DNA of 64,000 nt from Chitinophaga qingshengii (GCF_014529935.1 NZ_JACVFC010000003.1:806001-870000); one strand, 5' to 3'. Shown: positions 12,502 to 22,218, numbered from the stretch's first letter. The notes: generated from the sequence alone by a model not told the origin. Program-made: numbers and translations.

Positions 12502-13842
12502 TTATTGCCACAAGCCGGTATAGCTATGCGGGGTAATTGCTTTCAGCTCTTTTTTCAGCGCGGCGCTGATTTTCAGGCCATCGATGAATTTATGCATGCT
12601 CTTCTGGGTGATATGCTCACCGCCACGGGTCAGCTCTTTCAGCGCTTCATAAGGCTGCGGATAGTTCTCGCGGCGCAACACGGTCTGAATAGCTTCTGCT
12701 ACCACTGCCCAGTTGTTTTCCAGGTCTTCTTTCAGTTTGGCCTCGTTGAGGATTAATTTGTCGAGTCCTTTCTGAATAGACTTGGTAGCCAGCAGGGTAT
12801 GACCAAATGGTACGCCTACGTTGCGTAGCACCGTAGAATCGGTCAGGTCACGCTGTAAACGGGAAATAGGCAGTTTGGCGCTCAGGTGCTCAAACAGGGC
12901 ATTTGCCAGGCCCAGGTTACCTTCTGCATTTTCAAAGTCAATCGGGTTCACTTTGTGTGGCATGGCAGAGGAGCCTACCTCATTCTTTTTGATCTTCTGT
13001 TTGAAATAATCCATGGAGATGTAAGTCCACACGTCACGGCAGAAGTCAATCAGGATATTGTTCACCCGTTTGAGGGCATCAAACTGGGCGGCGATGTTAT
13101 CATAGTGTTCAATCTGGGTAGTATACTTCATCCTTTGCAGGCCGAGGGTATTGTTCACAAATTTCTCCCCGAATTTCTCCCAGTTTATTTTAGGGAAGGC
13201 TACATAGTGCGCATTGAAGTTACCGGTAGCGCCGCCGAATTTGGCGGCAAACGGTACTTCCCCGAGCAGCTTGATTTGTCCTTCCAGGCGTTCTACAAAT
13301 ACCAGTATTTCCTTCCCAAGGATGGTAGGAGAAGCCGGTTGACCGTGGGTACGGGCCAGCATCGGTATTTTCATCCATGACTGTCCCATTTTTTTAAGTG
13401 CCAGCACCATATTGGCCAGGGCAGGCATGTACACGTGTTCTACCGCATCTTTCCACAACAGGGGGGTAGCGGTGTTGTTCACGTCCTGGGAAGTAAGTCC
13501 AAAATGTACCCATTCCAGCTTGTCTTCCAGGCCCAGGTTTTTGAGCTCATTTTTCAGGAAGTACTCTACCGCCTTCACATCGTGGTTGGTGATTTTTTCG
13601 GTGTCCTTGATCAGTTGGGCGTGTTCGATGGTAAACTCCTGGTAGATTTTGCGCAGGGCAGGAAACTTGGCCTTGGGTAAGGTAAACAGCTTCTGTTCAG
13701 ACAGCGCAATAAAATATTCCACCTCTACCATCACACGGTAACGGATCAACGCAAATTCGGAAAAATAACCCGCCAGCTCGTCCAGTTGCTTGCGATAGCG
13801 CCCATCCAGCGGGGAAATGGCAGTTAATGGTTGTAGTTGCAT
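12502..13842 (-). CDS. purB: Adenylosuccinate lyase
   Basis: A 446-residue member of the fumarase/aspartase superfamily. It cleaves SAICAR and adenylosuccinate in purine synthesis. Visible are the N-terminal AISPLDGRY, GLTSQDVNNTA, ARTHGQPASPTILGKE and the signature SSAMPHKVNPIDFENAEGN (about residue 290). Length and motifs match the E. coli-type PurB. It is transcribed away from mqnA, with which it shares an upstream region. Confidence 0.96.
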   Translation of the reverse strand: MQLQPLTAISPLDGRYRKQLDELAGYFSEFALIRYRVMVEVEYFIALSEQKLFTLPKAKFPALRKIYQEFTIEHAQLIKDTEKITNHDVKAVEYFLKNELKNLGLEDKLEWVHFGLTSQDVNNTATPLLWKDAVEHVYMPALANMVLALKKMGQSWMKIPMLARTHGQPASPTILGKEILVFVERLEGQIKLLGEVPFAAKFGGATGNFNAHYVAFPKINWEKFGEKFVNNTLGLQRMKYTTQIEHYDNIAAQFDALKRVNNILIDFCRDVWTYISMDYFKQKIKKNEVGSSAMPHKVNPIDFENAEGNLGLANALFEHLSAKLPISRLQRDLTDSTVLRNVGVPFGHTLLATKSIQKGLDKLILNEAKLKEDLENNWAVVAEAIQTVLRRENYPQPYEALKELTRGGEHITQKSMHKFIDGLKISAALKKELKAITPHSYTGLWQ

Positions 13843-13955
13843 AATATATATGTATTCCAGTTTTTACCCAAAAAACACCCTCAGAAAACAAACCTGCCTT
13901 TACCTCCTGTTTCCGGGAGGAAGGTAGGATTTGAACTTGTTATCCGGGATTTAGT

Positions 13956-13963
13956 TACTTTTG
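13956..13963 (+). promoter_or_regulatory. Promoter of mqnA, -7 element TACTTTTG
   Basis: Exact TAnnTTTG match with TTG about 17 bases upstream. It puts the transcript start near 13970, which excludes the upstream ATG at 13837 and supports the TTG start of mqnA at 13984. Confidence 0.65.
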
Positions 13964-13983
13964 CAGCTTCAAAATTACTGAAA

Positions 13984-14733
13984 TTGGAACGGAAAGTAAA
14001 AGTTGCGGCTGTAAGTTATTTGAATACGAAGCCTTTGTTATACGGATTCAGGAATCATCCGGTAATGGACCAGATGGAATTGTCAGTGGATTATCCTGCT
14101 AAAATCGCCCAGCAGCTGATAGATGGAGAAGTAGATGTGGCCCTGGTGCCGGTGGCTATTATCCCTAAACTGAAAGAACATTATATTATTGCGGACTACG
14201 GTATTGGCGCGGAAGGCCCGGTAGCCTCCGTCTGCCTTTATAGTGATGTACCCCTGAACGAAATTAAACGAATCTACCTGGACTATCAAAGCCGGACTTC
14301 CGTAGCGCTGCTCAAAATACTGGTGAAAGAACACTGGAAGCTGGATGTGGAACTGGTGGCTACTTCCGGCGACTATGAAGATAAAATTAAAGGTACCGAC
14401 GCCGGTCTCGTTATCGGCGACCGTGCCCTGGCACAGCGGAAAGTATCCCCCTTCATCTATGACCTGGCAGAACACTGGGTGCGCTTTACGAGCCTGCCTT
14501 TCCTCTTTGCTGCCTGGATCAGCAACAAACCACTGCCGGAATCATTTACCAGTCAGTTCAACGATGCAACCAGCATCGGTATCAAAAATATACCAGCCGT
14601 AGTGGCGGAAAATCCGTACGACCTGTATGATCTCACCACCTATTACGTGCACAACCTCAGTTATCCCATCACCCCGGCCAAACGTCAGGGGATGCAGAAA
14701 TTCCTGACCTATATCCGGGATCTAGGGATTTAG
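13984..14733 (+). CDS. mqnA: Chorismate dehydratase MqnA (menaquinone/futalosine pathway)
   Basis: The protein converts chorismate to 3-enolpyruvylbenzoate, the first step of the futalosine route to menaquinone. The N-terminus KVKVAAVSYLNTKPLLYG, then GEVDVALVPVAIIP and later LGxRAL-like GDRALAQRK, are typical of this periplasmic-binding-protein-like family. No ATG precedes the conserved block; the promoter element at 13956-13963 leaves TTG 13984 as the best start, giving 249 residues, a normal size. Translation from ATG 13837 would add 49 residues unlike the family. The stop lies at the edge of a 41-bp palindrome. Confidence 0.9.
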   Translation: MERKVKVAAVSYLNTKPLLYGFRNHPVMDQMELSVDYPAKIAQQLIDGEVDVALVPVAIIPKLKEHYIIADYGIGAEGPVASVCLYSDVPLNEIKRIYLDYQSRTSVALLKILVKEHWKLDVELVATSGDYEDKIKGTDAGLVIGDRALAQRKVSPFIYDLAEHWVRFTSLPFLFAAWISNKPLPESFTSQFNDATSIGIKNIPAVVAENPYDLYDLTTYYVHNLSYPITPAKRQGMQKFLTYIRDLGI

Positions 14734-14826
14734 AGATTTACGGATTTTGGAATTTAAAATGCAGCGAAGATCACATTATATAACATGATCTTCGCTGCAT
14801 TTTAAATTCCAAAATCCGTAAATCTC
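14733..14826. repeat. Perfect 41-bp inverted repeat
   Basis: Arms 14733-14773 and 14786-14826 are exact reverse complements around a 12-base loop. The outer part holds GATTTACGGATTTTGG, related to the palindromes near 12.4 kb and 35.6 kb. The hairpin follows mqnA directly and sits 36 bp before the next start, so it is likely the mqnA terminator, but its length is far above what termination needs. Confidence 0.85.
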
Positions 14827-14862
14827 AGTAACTTCATAGCTCAACAAAATGTTTCCGCGGCT

Positions 14863-15522
14863 ATGAAAATCGGCATCCTTGGTAGTGGTCCCGTCGGACT
14901 AACGCTCGGCAAAGGTCTGATCCAGACTGGCCACCATATTACGCTGGGAACCCGTAATCCCGCCAGGGAAGCGTTGCAGCAATGGGTGAGACAACAAGGC
15001 GAAAGAGCTGCTGTCGGTACTTTCCGTCAAGCCTCGGAATTTGGAGAACTCATTATTATCTGCACCAGCTGGGTGGGAACTAAAAGAGCCATCGAAGCAG
15101 CCGGCATCTGGAACTTCAAAGGAAAAACAGTCGTTGACGTCACCAACCCGGTAGATGACAAAGGCCCCGATGAAAATGGCCGCCTTAACCTGCTCATCGG
15201 ACATAACAACTCCGCCGGTGAGCAAATACAAGCCTGGCTTCCCCCTGATGCCAGAGTGGTAAAAGCCCTCAGTTGTATCAGTTATATGCATATGCTTTCC
15301 CCCAATTTTGAGGAAGGTTCTCCTACCATGTTTATTGCGGGTAATCATCCCGAAGCCAAGGAAACGGTTGTCTCCCTGCTCAACGAATTCGGCTGGAACG
15401 ATATCGCCGACATGGGGCGCATAGAAATGAGCCGCAGCATAGAACCCCTGGCTGTATTATGGACCGCCTATGGCTACCTGCACAACAGCAGCGGACACGC
15501 GTTTAAGCTGTTAAAGAAGTAA
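14863..15522 (+). CDS. NAD(P)-binding oxidoreductase of the F420-dependent reductase-like family
   Basis: 219 residues starting directly with a Rossmann motif, MKIGILGSGPVGLTLG, followed by TLGTRNP, as in the NADPH-dependent F420 reductase / NADP_oxidoreductase-coenzyme-F420 (PF03807) group. VVDVTNPVDDKGPDENG is typical of these proteins. Bacteroidota do not generally make F420, so another electron acceptor or substrate is likely. It lies alone between two hairpins. Confidence 0.8.
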   Translation: MKIGILGSGPVGLTLGKGLIQTGHHITLGTRNPAREALQQWVRQQGERAAVGTFRQASEFGELIIICTSWVGTKRAIEAAGIWNFKGKTVVDVTNPVDDKGPDENGRLNLLIGHNNSAGEQIQAWLPPDARVVKALSCISYMHMLSPNFEEGSPTMFIAGNHPEAKETVVSLLNEFGWNDIADMGRIEMSRSIEPLAVLWTAYGYLHNSSGHAFKLLKK

Positions 15523-15531
15523 AACAACAAG

Positions 15532-15578
15532 TATAAATAATAAAGGGTAGTATCCAATACTACCCTTTATTATTTATA
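15532..15578. terminator. Perfect 22-bp hairpin, bidirectional terminator
   Basis: Arms 15532-15553 and 15557-15578 pair perfectly around three bases. The core AAAGGGTAGTAT/ATACTACCCTTT is bordered by A/T tracts. It lies between the oxidoreductase and the convergent M1 peptidase. Confidence 0.8.
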
Positions 15579-15611
15579 TAATTCATCTCTGCAAATCGGT
15601 CATGATGGCAA

Positions 15612-17261
15612 TCAGTGGTTATCGGTGGCCTCTTTCTTCTTCACATTAATATAAAATCCCTTATCCACCTCAAACTGATTCGGGTCAGATAAGCTGAGAA
15701 CAGCCGTACGCCAGGAAGTAGCGGGATAAATTAGTTTCCATCCATACTCGCTCAGCTTAACTCTCACGGGCATATTAAAATCTTTGATACAGTTAGTCCA
15801 GCGATACTGCACCTGCTGGCCGATGATACGATACTCCAGTGTAGGAATAGTGGTATCCCGCAGGTATTGATCGAAGACGCGGCTCAAATCTATGCCGGCG
15901 GCGTTGCTCATATAATTTTCTATCTGCCCGGTGGTAACGGTCTGGTGGTAGAAGGTTTTGTTCATGCCACGCAACATCTGACGGAAAGCCTCATCATTAT
16001 TCATGATCAGCCGGATGTTATTGATCATGTTGGCGCCTTTATAATACATATCGCCACTACCTTCTGTGTTTACGCCGTAAGGTCCGATAATAGGAATATC
16101 ATTTTTGATGTTCTTCCGGATGCCGGCCACATATTCTTCGCCGGCTTTGATACCATACTGGCATTGGGTGAACAGTGTTTCGGAGTAGTTGGTGAAAGAT
16201 TCATGTATCCACATATCGGCGATATCTTTGCTGGTAATGCTGTTACCAAACCATTCATGCCCGCTTTCGTGGATAATGAGAAAGTCCCATTTCAGTCCCC
16301 AGCCGCTACCAGAGAGGTCACGGCCCATGTAGCCCATCTTATACTTGTTGCCATAAGCTACTGCGCTCTGGTGTTCCATACCCAGGAAAGGCGATTCCAC
16401 AAGCTTATAGGAATCTTTATAGAAAGGATATTTCCCAAACCAGTACTCAAAGCACTTGAGCATAGGTTTAACTACTTTAAAATGTTCTTTGGCCTTGTCT
16501 TCGTTATAATCCAGTACCCAATAACTCAGGTCCAGCTTACCGCCTTCACCGGAGTAGCTGTCTTTTATCTCGGTGTAGTGGCCTACGTTGACTGCCACAT
16601 CATAATTATTAATCGGGTTGCTGACGTACCAGGTATAGGTAGCGGTACCATCCGGGTTATCTGTTTTTTTCTTCAGTCTCCCGTTGGACACGTCGGTGAG
16701 TTCGGCGGGTACGGTAACGTTGATCGTCATGTTGTCCGGCTCGTCGCTCTGATGATCTTTATTAGGCCACCATGCGCTGGCGCCGAATCCTTGTACTGCC
16801 GTGGCTACCCAGGGACGGTTTTTTTCATCGCGCGACCAAACCACGCCGCCATCCCAGGGAGCGTTTTTAGCTTTATGGGGCTTGCCGCTGTAGAATACGG
16901 TGATATGTTTGGTTTTATCTTTTACCTGGGGAGATTTCATCTTCACGAACCAGGCATTGCCCTCGCGGGTAAAGGGAAGCGATTGTTTGTCCTGCAATAC
17001 GCTGTCGATGATCATCGGCACCTGCAGGTCTATCTGCATAACGGAATCTGGTTTAAGTACTTTGTACGTGATGGTGTTAAAGCCACTGAAGACGCTGTCT
17101 TCCAGATGTACCTGTACGTGAAGATCGTAGGAGGTAACATCCCACCAGGCTCTTTCCTTCGTGATGGTACCCCGCAGCGTATCTGCTTTGGTGAATTGTT
17201 GTTGGGCGCTGACACTGCCGGCTGTCAGCAGGGCCATACAAAACATGGTGATGCCACGCAT
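15612..17261 (-). CDS. M1 family metallopeptidase (secreted)
   Basis: 549 residues with a signal peptide ending in SVSAQQ. The zinc site HESGHEWFGN (about residues 331-340) is HExxH, and the third ligand is the glutamate in WIHESF 18 residues later; the exopeptidase motif GMEHQSAVAYGN (GxMEN-like) lies before it. The N-terminal beta domain and catalytic domain are present, while the long helical C-terminal domain of full-size aminopeptidase N is replaced by a short tail, as in many Bacteroidota M1 enzymes. Probably a periplasmic aminopeptidase that trims peptides. A long open frame on the opposite strand is a shadow. Confidence 0.92.
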   Translation of the reverse strand: MRGITMFCMALLTAGSVSAQQQFTKADTLRGTITKERAWWDVTSYDLHVQVHLEDSVFSGFNTITYKVLKPDSVMQIDLQVPMIIDSVLQDKQSLPFTREGNAWFVKMKSPQVKDKTKHITVFYSGKPHKAKNAPWDGGVVWSRDEKNRPWVATAVQGFGASAWWPNKDHQSDEPDNMTINVTVPAELTDVSNGRLKKKTDNPDGTATYTWYVSNPINNYDVAVNVGHYTEIKDSYSGEGGKLDLSYWVLDYNEDKAKEHFKVVKPMLKCFEYWFGKYPFYKDSYKLVESPFLGMEHQSAVAYGNKYKMGYMGRDLSGSGWGLKWDFLIIHESGHEWFGNSITSKDIADMWIHESFTNYSETLFTQCQYGIKAGEEYVAGIRKNIKNDIPIIGPYGVNTEGSGDMYYKGANMINNIRLIMNNDEAFRQMLRGMNKTFYHQTVTTGQIENYMSNAAGIDLSRVFDQYLRDTTIPTLEYRIIGQQVQYRWTNCIKDFNMPVRVKLSEYGWKLIYPATSWRTAVLSLSDPNQFEVDKGFYINVKKKEATDNH

Positions 17262-17306
17262 AATTAATGATATAATTTATCCGGAAAGATATTAATTTAC
17301 CGCCAA

Positions 17307-18956
17307 ATGAAAAGTTGTTATTGTCAGGCGGTTATATCCATTCTTTGCCTGGGAGGGCTCTGCAGCTTATTGCTGGCTTCCTGTGGTCAAACGGAAAACC
17401 GCCATCAGCAGGTATTCCGGTATAATCAAACAGAAGGCATCAGCAGCCTGGACCCTGCCTTTGCCAAAAGTCAGGCTGTTATCTGGGCGGTCAGCCAGTT
17501 ATATAATACGTTGGTAGCCCCGGATACCAACCTTGTCATCGGTCCCTCGCTGGCTAAAGGATGGCAGGTGTCGGAAGACCATCGTACCTATACTTTCGCG
17601 CTGCATACGGACGTGTATTTTCATGATAACGACGTGTTCCCCGGCGGCAAAGGCCGGCGTATGACCGCACAGGACGTGGTGTACAGCCTGCAACGGATCG
17701 TAGACCCGGCCACGGCTTCTCCGGGCGCCTGGATCTTTAACGGCCGTATTGCGGCCGACAGCGGCTTCCGTGCGGTGAACGACTCTACTTTTCAACTCAC
17801 CCTGGTCCGGCCTTTCCACCCGATACTGGGTATCCTTAGTATGCAGTATTGTTCCATTGTACCACATGAAGCGGTGGAGAAATACGGAAAAGACTTCCGC
17901 AGCCACCCTTGTGGTACCGGGCCTTTTACCTTTTTCTTTTGGGATGAAGGCCAGGGATTGGTATTCCACCGTAACCCGAACTATTTTGAACGCGATGCCC
18001 ATGGCGCCCGCCTGCCTTACCTGGATGCCGTACAAATCAGTTTCCTGGATAGCAAGGCGTCTGAGTTCCTGATGTTCCGCCAGGGGCAACTGGATTTTAT
18101 CAACGATATCGATGCTTCCTTTAAAGACGAAATTCTCACCAAACAGGGAGCGTTGAAGCAGGAGTGGAGAGATAAAATGGTGCTGGACCAGAAGCCGTTC
18201 CTCAATACTGAGTACCTCGGATTCCTGGTTGACAGCAATAATACGCTGGTAAAAAATGCTCCCACCCGCAGCAAAAAAATACGCCAGGCCGTCAACTACG
18301 GTATCGATCGTACGAAAATGATTACCTACCTGCGTAACGGAAAAGGTACACCAGCCTTGTCGGGGTTTGTGCCGGCAGGACTACCTTCTTATGATAGCGC
18401 CAAAGTAAAGGGGTACAACTATGATCCCGCCAAAGCCCGTCAACTGCTGACGGAAGCAGGGTACCCCGGCGGGAAAGGGCTGCCGGTGATTAAATTATTG
18501 TCTATTCCCATTTACGCCGATATGGCCGATTATGTAGCCAACCAGTTGCAGGAAATCGGTATCCGGGTACAGGTAGAGGTGGTACAGAAAAGTCTGCTGC
18601 TGGAACAAACGGCCAAATCACAGGCGCTGTTTTTCCGGGGCAGCTGGATAGCCGACTACCCGGATGCGGAAAGTTACCTGGCCATGTTTTACAGCCGTAA
18701 CCCGGCGCCGCCCAACTATACGCGGTATACCAACCCGGTTTTCGACAAATTATATGAGCAGGCGCTGGAAGAAAATAATGATAGCCTTCGGTATACGCTC
18801 TACCAGCAGATGGACCGCCAGATTATAGCAGACGCTCCGGTAGTACCCCTGTTTTATGATAAGGTAGTACGCCTGATACAGCCTCATGTGTCCGGTCTGT
18901 ATAATAATGGTATGAACCTGTTGGAGTTACGATTTGTGCGCAAACAGCAGAGATAG
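17307..18956 (+). CDS. ABC transporter substrate-binding lipoprotein (peptide/nickel family 5)
   Basis: 549 residues with a lipoprotein signal whose lipobox LLASC puts the modified cysteine at residue 26. The family-5 signature follows: EGISSLDPAFAKSQAVIWAV, ALHTDVYFHDND, MTAQDVVYSLQRIVDP and the C-terminal PVVPLFYDKVVRL. It would bind peptides or similar ligands in the periplasm. No permease or ATPase genes are adjacent, which is common for Bacteroidota orphan family-5 proteins. It is divergent from the M1 peptidase, so joint use in peptide scavenging is possible but not shown. Confidence 0.88.
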   Translation: MKSCYCQAVISILCLGGLCSLLLASCGQTENRHQQVFRYNQTEGISSLDPAFAKSQAVIWAVSQLYNTLVAPDTNLVIGPSLAKGWQVSEDHRTYTFALHTDVYFHDNDVFPGGKGRRMTAQDVVYSLQRIVDPATASPGAWIFNGRIAADSGFRAVNDSTFQLTLVRPFHPILGILSMQYCSIVPHEAVEKYGKDFRSHPCGTGPFTFFFWDEGQGLVFHRNPNYFERDAHGARLPYLDAVQISFLDSKASEFLMFRQGQLDFINDIDASFKDEILTKQGALKQEWRDKMVLDQKPFLNTEYLGFLVDSNNTLVKNAPTRSKKIRQAVNYGIDRTKMITYLRNGKGTPALSGFVPAGLPSYDSAKVKGYNYDPAKARQLLTEAGYPGGKGLPVIKLLSIPIYADMADYVANQLQEIGIRVQVEVVQKSLLLEQTAKSQALFFRGSWIADYPDAESYLAMFYSRNPAPPNYTRYTNPVFDKLYEQALEENNDSLRYTLYQQMDRQIIADAPVVPLFYDKVVRLIQPHVSGLYNNGMNLLELRFVRKQQR

Positions 18957-19023
18957 GAATTTTTTTTAACATTTCATTCACTATACCATTTTGCAAAAAC
19001 GTTTAACATCCAGGTATTTAGCA

Positions 19024-19031
19024 TACCTTTG
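19024..19031 (+). promoter_or_regulatory. Promoter of the desaturase gene, -7 element TACCTTTG
   Basis: Exact TAnnTTTG match 31 bases before the ATG. Confidence 0.6.
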
Positions 19032-19061
19032 GTGATTATTTGTCAATTTTAAAGCATTCTA

Positions 19062-19835
19062 ATGACGGCGATCCTGATATTCTTCTGTGTACATTGGTTC
19101 TTGTCACTGTTCTTCCACACGTTTTATCTGCATCGTTATGCATCTCACCAGATGTATACCACCAATAAATTCTGGGAACGTTTCTTTTATTTCTGTACCT
19201 GGTTCTTCCAGGGGTCTTCCTATCTCATCCCGCGTGCTTATGGGGTGATGCACCGGATGCACCATGAGTTCAGCGATACAGAGAAAGACCCGCACTCTCC
19301 GCATTTCTTTAAAGACGTTTGGACCATGATGGTGCAAACCCGTAAAATATACAACGGCTTTGTAACCCGTACCAGCACCGTAGATGCGGTATTCTTAGAG
19401 GAGCCGCTGCCGGAATGGGAAGCCATGGATAAATTTGGCGACAGCAATTTTGTGCGTGTAGCCTGGATGGCTATCTATGTCGCCTTCTACGTGGCTTTTG
19501 TTCCAGCTGGTATGTGGTATCTGTACCTGTTGCTCCCTGTCCACTTCCTGATGGGACCCGTACAAGGCGCTATCGTAAACTGGTGCGGTCACAAATATGG
19601 TTACAGCAACTTCGATAACGGTGATAAATCCAAAAACACTTCTCCCTGGGGTATTATCCTGCTGGGCGAACTGTTCCAGAACAACCACCACAAATTCAAA
19701 GACAGTCCTAACTTCGCTAAAAAATGGTATGAGCTGGATCCCAGCTACCAGGTGATGAAACTGTTCAATGTGCTGGGTATCATCAAGCTGAAACCAGCGA
19801 TGGTTACGCCCGCCCGCATGAAAAAAGCGGCGTAG
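19062..19835 (+). CDS. Acyl-CoA (delta-9 type) fatty acid desaturase
   Basis: 257 residues with the three histidine boxes of membrane di-iron desaturases: HRYASH (24-29), HRMHHEF (about 64-70) and NNHHKFKD (about 207-214), plus WCGHKYGYSNF. Hydrophobic segments flank the boxes. It introduces a double bond into saturated acyl chains to tune membrane fluidity. A single gene with its own promoter and a strong downstream terminator. Confidence 0.9.
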   Translation: MTAILIFFCVHWFLSLFFHTFYLHRYASHQMYTTNKFWERFFYFCTWFFQGSSYLIPRAYGVMHRMHHEFSDTEKDPHSPHFFKDVWTMMVQTRKIYNGFVTRTSTVDAVFLEEPLPEWEAMDKFGDSNFVRVAWMAIYVAFYVAFVPAGMWYLYLLLPVHFLMGPVQGAIVNWCGHKYGYSNFDNGDKSKNTSPWGIILLGELFQNNHHKFKDSPNFAKKWYELDPSYQVMKLFNVLGIIKLKPAMVTPARMKKAA

Positions 19836-19866
19836 TCGACAATGTACAATCAATCTGTTACAATAG

Positions 19867-19902
19867 AAAAATGTCTCACTGTCATGGTGGGACATTTTTT
19901 TT
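19867..19902 (+). terminator. Rho-independent terminator after the desaturase
   Basis: AAAATGTC-CAC pairs with GTG-GACATTTT around a short loop and is followed by eight T residues. Confidence 0.8.
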
Positions 19903-19973
19903 ATGGGTCTATGGAGAACCGGATTAGGGAATAAATTGTAATTTGGCGGGTCAACTTTACCCTGATCCCCATC

Positions 19974-20861
19974 ATGAAGTACATTCAATTACTCCGGCCT
20001 GCGCACTGGGCGAAAAATGCCTTTCTCTTTATCCCGCTGTTTTTTGCCGGAGAAATCTTTAATGTTACCAAGGTGTTGGAACTGTTGCTGGCGTTTATGG
20101 CTTTCAGTATCACCGCCAGCAGTATCTACATCATTAATGATTACCAGGATATAGAGGCCGACCGTAAACACCCGGTGAAATGTAAGCGGCCGCTGGCATC
20201 CGGCGAAATATCCCCGACAGCCGGATTGTTGCTGTTTTTTGTGTGCCTGGCGCTGGGAGGCGCCCTGTCCTGGCTGGTGAGCGCCAAATTCGCCTTTGTG
20301 GTGGGCATCTACTTTATATTAAATCTCCTGTATAGCTTTGGCCTGAAACATATTTCCATCCTCGACATCATTATTCTGGCGATTGGATTTGTATTGCGGG
20401 TGAAGGCCGGAGGTGTCGCCGCTGGTATTGCCATCTCTGAATGGCTCATGGTGATGGTTTTCCTGCTGGCACTGTTTATGGCCATCGCCAAACGCCGGGA
20501 TGATGTATTGATCAAAATGCAGTCAGGCCAGGAAATGCGGAAGGCCGCTAAAGGGTATAACCCCGACTTCCTGAATGTGATGCTCTCCCTGGTATCGGCG
20601 GTGATTATCGTTTGTTACCTGATGTATACCATGGACCCCGAAACCGAGGAGCGCTTCCATACCTACCGCCTGTATTATACAACCCTTTTTGTAATTGGCG
20701 GATTATTACGATATTTGCAAATAACCTACGTGGAGAACAATACAGGTTCTCCCACCAAGATCCTATATAAAGACCGTTTTATTCAATTAACCATAATCCT
20801 GTGGGTACTTAGTTTTTATGTGCTGATTTATTGGCCCACTAATAAAGTTTTTTTTGAATAA
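19974..20861 (+). CDS. UbiA-family polyprenyl-phosphate phosphoribosyltransferase (DPPR synthase-like)
   Basis: 295 residues with about nine membrane segments. The first aspartate motif NDYQDIEADRKHP (about 59-71) and a later ILDIIILAIGFVLRVKAGG replace the usual second UbiA motif in the way seen in decaprenyl-phosphate 5-phosphoribosyltransferases. The reaction would move phosphoribose from PRPP onto polyprenyl phosphate. First of five genes with one-base and four-base overlaps; the next two are DprE1- and DprE2-like, which strongly supports this rather than a quinone or heme role. Confidence 0.85.
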   Translation: MKYIQLLRPAHWAKNAFLFIPLFFAGEIFNVTKVLELLLAFMAFSITASSIYIINDYQDIEADRKHPVKCKRPLASGEISPTAGLLLFFVCLALGGALSWLVSAKFAFVVGIYFILNLLYSFGLKHISILDIIILAIGFVLRVKAGGVAAGIAISEWLMVMVFLLALFMAIAKRRDDVLIKMQSGQEMRKAAKGYNPDFLNVMLSLVSAVIIVCYLMYTMDPETEERFHTYRLYYTTLFVIGGLLRYLQITYVENNTGSPTKILYKDRFIQLTIILWVLSFYVLIYWPTNKVFFE

Positions 20862-22192
20862 TGCAAAAGCGGTTAGCGAACTGGGGTAATTACCCCGCTA
20901 TTACATCTGAAGAAAGTGCGTATTCGCAGGAAGAGCAGCTACGATCGTTCGTAGTAGCGAACCATGGGTTTATTGCCCGTGGTAATGGCCGTTGTTATGG
21001 AGATGCCTCCCTTGGGAAGCACAGTTTATCCATGCTGAAATACGACAACATCCTCTCTTTTGATACCGTGGCCGGTGTGCTGGAAACACAGGCTGGGGTC
21101 ACCCTCGATCAGATACTGGATATCATCGTCCCCAAAGGCTGGTTCCTGCCGGTAACGCCGGGGACCAAATTCATTACTGTAGGCGGGGCGGTTGCCTCCG
21201 ATGTACATGGTAAAAACCACCACGTAGACGGCGCCTTCTCCGGTCATATTATTGACATGGATGTGATCACAGGCGATGGTACTACCATTACCTGTTCCCC
21301 TTCACGGCATACGGACCTGTACTGGGCCACCTGTGGCGGCATGGGCCTCACCGGTGTCATCACCCGGGTGAAGTTCGGCCTGAAAAAGATAGAGACAGCG
21401 TATATCAAACAGAAACAAATCAAAGCCCGCAACCTCGAAGAGGTGGTGCGCCTGTTTGAAGAATATAAACATTACACCTATTCCATGGCGTGGATCGATT
21501 GCCTGCAGAAGGGCGATGCTTTCGGTCGCAGTATCCTGATCGTGGGAGAGCACGCCACAAAGGAAGACCTGAACGCCAAACAAGGGCAGGCACCATTGCA
21601 GCAGCCAGCCAAACCCCGGTTGACAGTACCGTTCAACCTGCCTTCCTTTATACTCAATACCTTTACGGTCAAGGCGTTTAACTGGCTTTACTACGGAAAG
21701 AATTTCAAGAAAGAAATCAATAATGTGGTGCCTTATGAACCGTTCTTTTATCCGCTGGATGCGATCCTGCACTGGAACCGCGGTTACGGAAAGGCTGGCT
21801 TTATACAATATCAGTTTGTGTTACCCCTGGAGCAGAAAGAAGGATTGATCGCCATTCTTCGCCGTATCAGCGATAAAGGATGGGGCTCTTTCCTGGCCGT
21901 GTTGAAAGTGTTTGGTCGGCAGGAATCCCTGATTTCTTTCCCAATGGAAGGTTATACGCTGGCGCTGGATTTTCCGGTACGCAAAGGGCTGTTCGCTTTC
22001 CTGGACGAGCTGGATGATATTGTGTTGCAGTATGGAGGCCGTTTATATCTGTCGAAAGATGCCCGCATGAAACAGGATGTTTTCTGGAAGAGTTACCCTC
22101 ATGCAGATCGTTTCGCTGAAATTGTACAGACTTACAATCCGGGCAAGCGGTTTGAATCACTGCAATCTGAAAGATTATCACTGACAAAATAA
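20861..22192 (+). CDS. FAD-binding oxidoreductase, DprE1-like
   Basis: 443 residues with the FAD-linked oxidase fold: ARGNGRCYGDASLG, TPGTKFITVGGAVASDVHGKNHH and GGMGLTGVITRV. The last motifs are characteristic of decaprenylphosphoryl-ribose 2'-oxidase (DprE1), where the histidine of VHGKNHH lies near the flavin. It would oxidise polyprenyl-phospho-ribose at C2 to the keto form. The start ATG shares a base with the stop of the UbiA gene (TAATG), so translation is coupled. Confidence 0.88.
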   Translation: MQKRLANWGNYPAITSEESAYSQEEQLRSFVVANHGFIARGNGRCYGDASLGKHSLSMLKYDNILSFDTVAGVLETQAGVTLDQILDIIVPKGWFLPVTPGTKFITVGGAVASDVHGKNHHVDGAFSGHIIDMDVITGDGTTITCSPSRHTDLYWATCGGMGLTGVITRVKFGLKKIETAYIKQKQIKARNLEEVVRLFEEYKHYTYSMAWIDCLQKGDAFGRSILIVGEHATKEDLNAKQGQAPLQQPAKPRLTVPFNLPSFILNTFTVKAFNWLYYGKNFKKEINNVVPYEPFFYPLDAILHWNRGYGKAGFIQYQFVLPLEQKEGLIAILRRISDKGWGSFLAVLKVFGRQESLISFPMEGYTLALDFPVRKGLFAFLDELDDIVLQYGGRLYLSKDARMKQDVFWKSYPHADRFAEIVQTYNPGKRFESLQSERLSLTK

Positions 22193-22218
22193 AATCCCTT
22201 ATTAACCAAGCACCTTCG

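Noticed and set aside
15867-17267. 466-codon plus-strand frame
   Set aside because: Lies entirely opposite the M1 peptidase, which has a full motif set; it is a shadow.
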